Assembly (NCBI GenBank): GCA_024742285.1
Contig: JANSYR010000002.1
Span: forward strand, 310,001-374,000
Length of the DNA stretch: 64,000 bases
From: a bacterium
GTDB lineage: Bacteria; Myxococcota_A; UBA9160; UBA4427
Direction of reading: 5' to 3'
The notes under the pieces are model-generated. The model worked only from the letters and a program-made list of their open reading frames with translations. It was not told the DNA's origin and searched no databases. Positions 46,922 through 53,905 of this stretch are shown here, in pieces (the first letter of the stretch is position 1; each line of letters begins with the position of its first letter). Position numbers and translations under genes: made by a program.

Positions 46922-47897
46922 GGAGACGCGCGCGATCGGTCGCGAGCTGGGGCGCTCGATCGGTGTGGACGGGGCGGTGCTCGCGCTGATCGGGCCGCTC
47001 GGGGCGGGAAAGACCGTCTTCGTGAAGGGCCTCGCGGAAGGCCTCGGGGTCGACCCGCGCGGGGTCTCGTCGCCGACCTTCGTGATCGCCCAGCAGTATC
47101 CCGTGCCGGCGTCGGAGCAGGGACCCGAGATGCTCCATCACGTGGACCTCTACCGCCTCGAAGACGAAGACGAGCTCGTGAACATCGGGTTCGACGACAT
47201 GCTCGCGCCGGGGGGCGTCCTCGCCGTCGAGTGGGCGGACCGGTTCCCCGGCGTGCTCGGGCGGGATCACCTGCGGATCGAGCTCGGGGGACCGAGCGCC
47301 GCCGAGGCCGACGGAACCGACGAAACGCTGGGTCGGCCGCAGGGGCCGGGCCGGAAGGCGGTCGTGGCGGCAGTCGGAACCTTCAGCGAACGGATCGCGG
47401 CGGACTGGTTCGACCGGGTCGAGGCGCGGGCGGAAGGGGGCGCCGAGTCGGGCGGATTCGAACGACTGGCGGCCCTCGTGACGCTCTTGATCGCGGCGAC
47501 GTCCGTCCTCGCGGGCGCGATCGAGCACCCGGGATCGTTGCTCCGCGAAGCCGAGGCCCCGTGTCTCTGGCTGGCCGAGCGGGAGGCCGACGAGTTCGGA
47601 ACGACCCGGGCCGAGTGTGTCGACGGCGGGGCGGCGATCGCGCCGCCGACCGGGATCGCTCGGCTGGTGAACGGCGAGCGGATCGACGTGAATACCGCGC
47701 CGGCCATCTGGCTGGAAGCCCTTCCCGGGATCGGTCCCAAGCGCGCCGAGGCGATCGTCGATGCCCGGCGGGACGCCCCGTTCCGGTCGCTGCGCGACCT
47801 CGAGCGAGTACCAGGGATCGGGCCGGTGACGCGCGGACGGATGGCGGCATTCGTCGAGTTGGAGCGCGAGGCGGAGGGGGCCGATGGCGCAGGGTGA
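46887..47897 (+). CDS. tsaE: TsaE fused to a ComEA-type helix-hairpin-helix domain
   Basis: A 336-aa protein. Residues 1 to about 160 are TsaE, the ATPase needed for t6A37 of tRNA: Walker A GPLGAGKT (36-43), SSPTFVIAQQY, HVDLYRLEDEDEL and VEWADRFPG. After a linker comes one hydrophobic helix (LAALVTLLIAATSVLAGAI, about 194-212), and then a ComEA-type helix-hairpin-helix domain (about 265-325: RIDVNTAPAIWLEALPGIGP, then a second PGIGPVTRGRMAAF hairpin), normally found in DNA uptake or DNA-binding proteins. TsaE is usually about 150-160 aa and cytosolic, so the fusion is odd. The GTG at 46887 has GGGAGGG 8 bases upstream. It overlaps nnr and brkB. Confidence 0.85.
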   Translation: MTSWTFVSRDPEETRAIGRELGRSIGVDGAVLALIGPLGAGKTVFVKGLAEGLGVDPRGVSSPTFVIAQQYPVPASEQGPEMLHHVDLYRLEDEDELVNIGFDDMLAPGGVLAVEWADRFPGVLGRDHLRIELGGPSAAEADGTDETLGRPQGPGRKAVVAAVGTFSERIAADWFDRVEARAEGGAESGGFERLAALVTLLIAATSVLAGAIEHPGSLLREAEAPCLWLAEREADEFGTTRAECVDGGAAIAPPTGIARLVNGERIDVNTAPAIWLEALPGIGPKRAEAIVDARRDAPFRSLRDLERVPGIGPVTRGRMAAFVELEREAEGADGAG

Positions 47898-49281
47898 GAT
47901 GACCGATCCGCACTCGGAAACGGAAGCAGGCGTCGCAGCGAGCCTCAGGGCCCGCTGGGGCGAGGTGGAGCGATTCTTCGAGCGCGAGCTCTGGCTCGCG
48001 CGTCCGGACGAGACCTTCGTGCATCGTGGGCTGCGCTCCGTCGCGCAGCTGATCGTGCTGACCGTGCGCGGCTTCTACGCCGACCATCTGCTCCTGCGCG
48101 CGAGCGCGCTGACCTACGTGACGGCCCTCTCGATCATTCCCATGCTCGGCGTGGTGATCGCGATCGTCGGCGCCGTCGGCGGCGACGAGACCCTGATCGA
48201 GTTCGCGATCGACCAGCTGACGACGGTCGCACCCGAGGTCCGCGAGACCGTGCGGGAATTCGCCGGGAAGCTCGACTTCGCGAGCTTCGGGACGGTCGGC
48301 GGGGCGGTCGTCTTCGGGACGGCGATCTTCGCCCTGCGCCACCTCGAAGCCACGCTGAACGACATCTGGGGCGTCGCCTCCGCGCGGAGCTGGGCGCGTC
48401 GGTTCTCGGACTACCTGGCTGTCCTCGTCGTCGCGCCGGTGTCGACGGGGGTCGCGGTCAGTCTCGCCACGACGCTCCAGAGCAATCGGCTGGTCGGGCG
48501 CTTCCTCGAGGATCCGACCTTCGCCTGGCTCTACGGACTCGGACTCGCGCAGGTGCCGGTCTTCGTTCTCTTCCTGGGCTTCACCTTCCTATACTGGTTC
48601 TTTCCGAACACCCAGGTCCGGATCCGCGCCGCGGCGCTCGGCGGCCTCGTCGCCGCGATTCTCTTCTCGGCGGCCCGGACGATCTACGTCGACTTCCAGG
48701 TCGGCGCGGCGACCTACGAGACGGTCTTCGGGGCGCTCTCGGCGATTCCCCTGATCCTCGCGTGGCTCTACGCATGCTGGGCCGTGCTGCTCCTCGGCGC
48801 CGAGGTGGCCTTCGCCGCCCAGAACCTGGCCTTCGCTCGCCGGGAGATGCGCTACGGCGAGGCGGGCGTGGCAGAGCAGGAGGCCGTGGCCCTCGAGATC
48901 GCGGTGACGATCGCGCGCTGCTTCCGCGAGCACGCGACCCCACCGGACGCGGAGAAACTCGCCGACCTGCTCGATGAGCCGGTCCGCCTCGTGCGGCGGC
49001 TCTGCGAGGGGCTGGAAGAGGCCGGCCTCGTGCTGCCGATCGCGACGATCGACGGACAGGACCCGGGCTACGTGCCGGCGGGGCCGATCGCGGACATCAC
49101 CGCCGGGGCGGTGCTGCGCGCGGCGCGGGGGGACGTGTACGGTTCCGGCGCACACACGGCAGCGCGGACCGAATCGGTCGCCCGCGTCATGGAACGGCTC
49201 GAGGGAGCGTGGGGCGGCGTCGCGGACGAGACCAGCCTCGCGATGCTCACCGACCCGCCCGGAACGGAGCACTCGGAGTGA
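47884..49281 (+). CDS. YihY/BrkB-family membrane protein
   Basis: A 465-aa inner-membrane protein of the family once called ribonuclease BN. Six hydrophobic segments lie between about residues 55 and 320, including LLLRASALTYVTALSIIPML, VGGAVVFGTAIFALRHLEA and ALSAIPLILAWLYACWAVLL. ASALTYVTALSIIPML and the C-terminal LLGAEVAFAAQN are family signatures. The C-terminal ~140 residues are cytosolic and resemble a winged-helix-like domain (EAVALEIAVTIARCF, LADLLDEPVRLVRRLCEGLE). Function is not firmly known. It overlaps tsaE by 14 bases and the cysteine desulfurase by 4 (GTGA). Confidence 0.88.
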   Translation: MAQGEMTDPHSETEAGVAASLRARWGEVERFFERELWLARPDETFVHRGLRSVAQLIVLTVRGFYADHLLLRASALTYVTALSIIPMLGVVIAIVGAVGGDETLIEFAIDQLTTVAPEVRETVREFAGKLDFASFGTVGGAVVFGTAIFALRHLEATLNDIWGVASARSWARRFSDYLAVLVVAPVSTGVAVSLATTLQSNRLVGRFLEDPTFAWLYGLGLAQVPVFVLFLGFTFLYWFFPNTQVRIRAAALGGLVAAILFSAARTIYVDFQVGAATYETVFGALSAIPLILAWLYACWAVLLLGAEVAFAAQNLAFARREMRYGEAGVAEQEAVALEIAVTIARCFREHATPPDAEKLADLLDEPVRLVRRLCEGLEEAGLVLPIATIDGQDPGYVPAGPIADITAGAVLRAARGDVYGSGAHTAARTESVARVMERLEGAWGGVADETSLAMLTDPPGTEHSE

Positions 49282-50414
49282 GGATCTATCTCGACCACAA
49301 CGCGACGACCCCGGTCCGCGACGAAGTCGTCGACGCGATGACCGACGTATTGCGAAACGGGTTCGGAAACCCGTCGAGCGTCTACGAGGAAGGCGCTGCG
49401 ACGCGAGCTCGGCTCGAGGCGGCGCGGGCGCAGGTGGCGAAGCTCCTCGGGGCCGAGGCGAACGAGATCCGCTTCACCGGCGGCGCGACCGAGGCGAACA
49501 ATACGCTGCTCCTCGGCCTGCTCTCGCCGGGCGATCACGTGGTCACGACCGGGATCGAACACCCGTCCGTCCTGGCGCCCCTCGACGTGCTCGAGGCGCA
49601 AGGCGTCGAGGTCACGCGCGTGGCCCCCGACGCGGACGGCTGCGTCGCGGCCGACGATGTCCTCGAGGCGATCGGCCCGTCGACGAAGCTCGTGAGCGTG
49701 ATCTGGGCGAACAACGAGACCGGCGCCCTCCAGCCCGTCGAGGCCATCGCCGAGGGCGCGCGTGCCCGTGGCGTGCTCGTCCACTCGGATGCGACCCAGG
49801 GCGTCGGCAAGCTCGTGATCGACCTCGCTCGCGTGCCCCTCGACTTCCTCTCGACCTCGGCCCACAAGCTGGGGGGGCCGAAAGGGGCGGGCGCGCTCTT
49901 CGTGCGCGACGGACGGGACGTACCGGCCTACCTGTTGGGTGGAGGGCAGGAGAAGGGCCTGCGAGGTGGCACGGAGAACGTCGCGGGCCTCGTGGGCTTC
50001 GGCGCGGCCTGCGCCCTGGCCGAAGCGGAGCTCGACGCACGGCTCGCCCGCTACGGCGCCCTGCGCGATCGCCTCTGGCGCGGCTTGCAGGACACGCTCG
50101 ATGGACTGCGCTGGAACGGGGATCCGAAGCGCGCCCTGGTGAACACCCTCAACGTCGAGTTCGAGGGCGTGGCGGGAGAGGTGCTCGTTCAGGCCCTGGA
50201 TCTCGAAGGCATCGCCGTCTCGGCGGGGGCCGCGTGCCATTCGGGCTCGATCGATCCGTCGGCGGTCCTGACCGCGATGGGACGCACGCCGGAACAGGCA
50301 CGCGCGAGTCTCCGGCTCTCGGTCGGCCACGGTCTCGACGAAGCCGCGATCGACGCGGCGGTCGCGATCTTCGCGCGACTCGTTCCGCGGGTCCGCGAGA
50401 TGGAGAACGCGTGA
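49278..50414 (+). CDS. Cysteine desulfurase (NifS/IscS family)
   Basis: A 378-aa PLP enzyme that removes sulfur from cysteine as an enzyme persulfide. Signatures are IYLDHNATTPVRDEV, FTGGATEANNTLLLG, GIEHPSVLAPL, SVIWANNETGALQP, the PLP Lys in STSAHKLGGPKGAGAL and the persulfide Cys in AGAACHSGS. It lies directly upstream of mnmA with a 4-base GTGA overlap, so it probably delivers sulfur to MnmA for s2U34, and perhaps also to Fe-S assembly. iscU and iscA are not adjacent. The GTG start sits inside the preceding stop. Confidence 0.93.
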   Translation: MRIYLDHNATTPVRDEVVDAMTDVLRNGFGNPSSVYEEGAATRARLEAARAQVAKLLGAEANEIRFTGGATEANNTLLLGLLSPGDHVVTTGIEHPSVLAPLDVLEAQGVEVTRVAPDADGCVAADDVLEAIGPSTKLVSVIWANNETGALQPVEAIAEGARARGVLVHSDATQGVGKLVIDLARVPLDFLSTSAHKLGGPKGAGALFVRDGRDVPAYLLGGGQEKGLRGGTENVAGLVGFGAACALAEAELDARLARYGALRDRLWRGLQDTLDGLRWNGDPKRALVNTLNVEFEGVAGEVLVQALDLEGIAVSAGAACHSGSIDPSAVLTAMGRTPEQARASLRLSVGHGLDEAAIDAAVAIFARLVPRVREMENA

Positions 50415-51544
50415 GCACCGATTCGTCCTCCGAAGCCCGGGTCGAGGCCGAGGGCCGCGTGGTCGTCGCGATGTCCGGAGGCGTGGATTCGTCCGTCGCT
50501 GCGGCGATGCTCGTCGGCGAAGGCGCGGACGCGATCGGCGTGACGATGAAGCTCTCGGAGAGCGAGTCGCGCTGCTGCTCCCTCGAGGACGCGGACGATG
50601 CGCGTCGTGTGGCGGAGCGGTTGGGCATCAGGTTCTACGTGGCGAACTACGCGGACGCCTTCACGAAGGAGGTGGTCGAGCCCTTCGCCGACGACTACCT
50701 GGCGGCGCGCACGCCCATTCCCTGCGTCGCGTGCAACCAGTCCTTCAAGTTCGACCACCTCCTCGATCGTGCGCGCGTCTTCGGGGCGGATCGCGTCGCG
50801 ACCGGCCACTACGCGCGTCTCGAGCACGACCCCGGGACCGGGGCGGCGCGACTCTTCCGCGGCCGCGACCGTCAGAAGGATCAGAGCTACTTCCTCTTCT
50901 CGCTCACGCAGGAGCAGCTGCGCGCGGCCTCCTTTCCGCTCGGTGATCTCACCAAGGAGCAGGTCCGCGACCGGGCGCGCGACCTCGGCCTCGGCACGGC
51001 CGAGAAGCCCGAGAGTCAGGAGATCTGCTTCGTGCCGGACGGGGACTACGCGAAGGTCGTCGAGCGGTTGCGCCCCGAAGCGAGTCGCCTGCGCGGCGAG
51101 ATCGTCGACGAGTCGGGCCGCGTGCTCGGCGAGCACCGCGGCGTCCATCACTTCACCGTGGGACAGCGCCACGGTCTGGGCATCTCCGCGGACCGGAGGC
51201 TCTACGTGCTTCGCCTCGACCCCCGCGAACAGAAGGTCGTGGTCGGGGGCGTCGAAGGTCTCGACTGCGGGCGCGCGCGGGTCGATCGGGTCAACTGGAT
51301 CGCGGGGCCCGCGCCGAGCGAGCCCGTTCGGGTGCGCGTGCAGGTCCGCCACCGCCACACGGCGGCGCGTGCGACGGTCACGCCCGGTCCCGACGAGACG
51401 GCGGAGATCGCCTTCGAAGAGCCGGTGCGCGCGGTCGCGCCGGGACAGGCGGCCGTCTTCTACGACCTGGAGAGCGACGACGAAGTGATCGGCGGCGGAT
51501 GGCTGGTCGCGGGGGGCGGTCCGGGCTCGCGGAGGAACGGGTGA
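50411..51544 (+). CDS. mnmA: tRNA-specific 2-thiouridylase MnmA
   Basis: A 377-aa PP-loop enzyme that makes 2-thiouridine at position 34 of tRNA-Lys, Glu and Gln. Visible elements are the ATP motif VVAMSGGVDSSVAAAML, catalytic Cys in RTPIPCVACNQSFKF and second Cys in PESQEICFVPDGDY, with TGHYARLEHD and HFTVGQRHGLGI. The C-terminal beta-barrel part is present (VRVRVQVRHRH to the end). The start GTG overlaps the desulfurase stop and the end overlaps the rnc start, both as GTGA. Three GTGA overlaps in a row make this a tightly coupled set. Confidence 0.95.
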   Translation: MSTDSSSEARVEAEGRVVVAMSGGVDSSVAAAMLVGEGADAIGVTMKLSESESRCCSLEDADDARRVAERLGIRFYVANYADAFTKEVVEPFADDYLAARTPIPCVACNQSFKFDHLLDRARVFGADRVATGHYARLEHDPGTGAARLFRGRDRQKDQSYFLFSLTQEQLRAASFPLGDLTKEQVRDRARDLGLGTAEKPESQEICFVPDGDYAKVVERLRPEASRLRGEIVDESGRVLGEHRGVHHFTVGQRHGLGISADRRLYVLRLDPREQKVVVGGVEGLDCGRARVDRVNWIAGPAPSEPVRVRVQVRHRHTAARATVTPGPDETAEIAFEEPVRAVAPGQAAVFYDLESDDEVIGGGWLVAGGGPGSRRNG

Positions 51545-52287
51545 GCGACGACGAAGACCGGGACCTTCGTCTGGCGGAGCTCGAGGAGGCCCTCGGCCAC
51601 CGCTTCGCCGACCCGTCGCTCTTCGCGACGGCGCTGCGTCACGCCTCGTACGCCCACGAACGGGCGACGGCCTCGGGCGAGGGGGACGATCCGGAAGGGG
51701 AGAGCAACGAGCGGCTCGAGTTCCTGGGCGATGCGGTGCTCGCGCTGGTCGTCGCGGAGGCACTCTACGCCGCGAAGCCCGACTGGCAGGAGGGGGAGCT
51801 CACGCGCGCGCTGCACGCGATCGTCGAGGGGCGCTCGCTGGCGACCCTCGCGGAGGAGCTCGGCGTCGGCTCCGTGATGCGCCTCGGCCGGACCGAGGAG
51901 AGCTCCGGGGGGGGCTCGAAGCCGAAGGTCCTCGAGGACGCGATGGAGGCGCTGATCGGCGCCCTGTACCTCGACGGGGGAATCGATCCGGTCCGGCGCT
52001 TCGTCGGTGCGCGTTTCGCGGACGCCCTCGCGGCGGACGCGACGCCGGTCGAGCGCGATCCGAAGACGGAGCTGCAGGAGCGACTGATGCGTGACGTGGG
52101 GGAGTTCCCGTCCTATCGCCTGACCGGCGATACGGGCATCGAGGGCGATGACGTCCGGTTCTCGGTCGAGGTCGTCTCGAAGGGCGAGGTCCTGGGACGG
52201 GGGACGGACCGGACCAAACGCCGCGCCGAGAAGGCGGCGGCGCGGGAAGCGCTCGCGCGTACGGCTTGCGTCGGGGAGGCCGACTGA
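51541..52287 (+). CDS. rnc: Ribonuclease III
   Basis: A 248-aa double-strand-specific endonuclease for rRNA and mRNA processing. The catalytic domain has NERLEFLGDAVLALVVAE (the metal-binding signature) and EDAMEALIGALYLDGGID with the catalytic Glu. The C-terminal dsRNA-binding domain runs from DPKTELQERLM to KRRAEKAAAREALA. Length is normal. The GTG start overlaps the mnmA stop and the gene ends one base before era, the classic rnc-era pair. An acidic N-terminal stretch (SDDEDRDLRLAELEEA) is slightly extended. Confidence 0.95.
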   Translation: MSDDEDRDLRLAELEEALGHRFADPSLFATALRHASYAHERATASGEGDDPEGESNERLEFLGDAVLALVVAEALYAAKPDWQEGELTRALHAIVEGRSLATLAEELGVGSVMRLGRTEESSGGGSKPKVLEDAMEALIGALYLDGGIDPVRRFVGARFADALAADATPVERDPKTELQERLMRDVGEFPSYRLTGDTGIEGDDVRFSVEVVSKGEVLGRGTDRTKRRAEKAAAREALARTACVGEAD

Positions 52288-52288
52288 G

Positions 52289-53173
52289 ATGGACGACGAC
52301 GGTTTCAAGGCCGGCTTCGTGGCGCTCCTCGGTCCACCCAACGCGGGAAAGTCCTCGCTCCTGAACGCGCTGCTCGGGATGCGACTGGCGATCGTGAGCG
52401 CGAAGCCCCAGACCACGCGCAGCCGCATCCTCGGGATCCTGCCGCGAGAAGGCGCGCAGGTCCTCTTCCTCGACACGCCCGGCCGTCACAAGAGCGAGAA
52501 GAAGCTGAACGAAGCGCTCAACGACGTCGTCGACGAGGTCGCCCGGGACAGCGAGGTCGCGCTCCTGCTCGTGGACCGCGCCGTCGGCTGGACCGAGATC
52601 CACGACGACATCGCGGAAGCGCTCCAGAAGCTCGGTCGCCCGACGATCGTCGTCGGCACGAAGGAAGACCTCGGTCGCGCCCGCTCTGCCGTCTGGCCGA
52701 TCCCCGAAGCCCCGGCGTCCTGGCCCCAGCTCTCGGTCTCGTCCAGGTCGGAGACGGGGCTCGAGCCGCTGCTCGACGCGATCGTCGAGGCCTTGCCCGA
52801 GTCGCCGCCGCTCTACGGCGAAGAGGAGCTGACGGATCGCCCGATGCGCTGGCTGTGTGGGGAGATGATTCGCGAGGCGCTCTTCGAGCTGCTCGATCAG
52901 GAGCTGCCGTACTCGATGGCGGTCGACGTGCTTCGCTACGACGAGTCGGGGCGGAAGGCGGTCAAGATCGGTGCGAATCTGCTGGTCGAGCGGGACTCGC
53001 AGAAGCGGATCGTGGTCGGCAAGGGTGGGGCGATGATCAAGAAGATCGGGATCCGCGCGCGGCGGGCGATCGAGGACTGGGTGGGGCGACAGGTCCACCT
53101 CGAGCTCTTCGTGAAGGTCGATCCGGGCTGGCTGAAGAACGAGCGGCGGATCAAGGAGCTCGGATATCACTAG
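52289..53173 (+). CDS. era: GTPase Era
   Basis: A 294-aa GTPase needed for 16S rRNA 3'-end maturation and 30S assembly. Visible elements are G1 GPPNAGKSSLLNAL, the switch region SAKPQTTRSRILGI, G3 DTPGRHKSEKKLNEA and a C-terminal KH domain with RIVVGKGGAMIKKIGIRARR and VHLELFVKVDPGWLKNE. The G4 motif, normally NKxD, reads TKED, as in Rho-type GTPases, so guanine recognition is probably kept. Its stop precedes a 279-bp region of repeats, and no hairpin-plus-T-run terminator is visible. Confidence 0.94.
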   Translation: MDDDGFKAGFVALLGPPNAGKSSLLNALLGMRLAIVSAKPQTTRSRILGILPREGAQVLFLDTPGRHKSEKKLNEALNDVVDEVARDSEVALLLVDRAVGWTEIHDDIAEALQKLGRPTIVVGTKEDLGRARSAVWPIPEAPASWPQLSVSSRSETGLEPLLDAIVEALPESPPLYGEEELTDRPMRWLCGEMIREALFELLDQELPYSMAVDVLRYDESGRKAVKIGANLLVERDSQKRIVVGKGGAMIKKIGIRARRAIEDWVGRQVHLELFVKVDPGWLKNERRIKELGYH

Positions 53174-53183
53174 GCTCCTCCGG

Positions 53184-53315
53184 CTGCGAGCGCTCGGCTA
53201 ATTTTCCGGCTGCGGGCGCTCGGCTAATTTTCCGGCTGCGGGCGCTCGCCGGGGGCTCCGGCCGTGTGTGGTCGCCCGGTCGTCTCCGGCTGCGGGGGAT
53301 CGCATGATCCTCCGC
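53184..53315. repeat. 26-bp tandem repeats downstream of era
   Basis: Three 26-bp units run from 53184 to 53261; the first two (53184-53209, 53210-53235) are nearly identical, with core CTGCGGGCGCTCGGCTAATT, and the third is diverged. Another related unit begins at 53290. The rest of 53174-53452 holds only a TTGACG at 53416-53421 as a possible -35. The core CTGCGGGCGCTCGGC is also in the repeat at 17744. Confidence 0.8.
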
Positions 53316-53452
53316 CGGCGGGTGCTCGCCGGGTTCGGGGTGGCTGCCTGAGAGGGCTGCGATCAGGCCCCGAGGGGCTATGAGGTGGGTTCAGTGCGGC
53401 TTCGGTGATTTCGCAGTTGACGTGAGCTGGCAGATTGCCGAAAAATCCGGAC

Positions 53453-53905
53453 ATGTGGAGCATCGCCGAAATCTGTGAGCGCGCCGGGCTCTCCGCGCGC
53501 ACCGTCCGCTACTACGAGGAGATCGGGCTGCTGCCTGGGGTCCGTCGCAGCGAAGGGGGCCGACGGGTCTACGGGGAGGACGAGCTCGAGCGTCTCGCGT
53601 TCATCACGCGCCTCAAGACGCTCGGACTCTCGCTCAAGGAGATTCGCGACCTGAACGCGGTCTACGCGATCGGCGGCTCGACCCAGGCGATGCTCGAGCA
53701 CCTGCAGCCGCTGCTCGCCGCCCATCTGGCGGACGTGGACCGGCGGCTCGAAGAGCTGACCGCGCTTCGCGGACAGCTCGCTCTCTATCGCGACCACATC
53801 GAGGCGCGGATCGCCGAGGGAGGCGACCCCGCCGGCGAGCGCGACGTCCCGAACGCCACCGACGCCGGACGCGACGTATCCGATCGAAGGAGTGCCACGG
53901 CATGA
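53453..53905 (+). CDS. MerR-family regulator of the acyl-CoA mutase locus
   Basis: A 150-aa transcription regulator. The N-terminal winged helix (WSIAEICERAGLSARTVRYYEEIGLL in two parts, then GGRRVYGEDELERLAFI) is a MerR domain. A dimerisation coiled coil (residues about 85-130) follows, and an Asp/Arg-rich tail. There are no metal-binding cysteines, so it belongs to the group that senses organic compounds or acyl-CoAs. The ATG at 53453 is preferred to an in-frame TTG 18 bases upstream. Its stop overlaps the icmF start (ATGA), so it most likely controls this operon. Confidence 0.88.
   Translation: MWSIAEICERAGLSARTVRYYEEIGLLPGVRRSEGGRRVYGEDELERLAFITRLKTLGLSLKEIRDLNAVYAIGGSTQAMLEHLQPLLAAHLADVDRRLEELTALRGQLALYRDHIEARIAEGGDPAGERDVPNATDAGRDVSDRRSATA

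Noticed and set aside
53184-53315. Short CRISPR array
   Set aside because: Units are contiguous with no unique spacers, vary in sequence and have no cas genes nearby.
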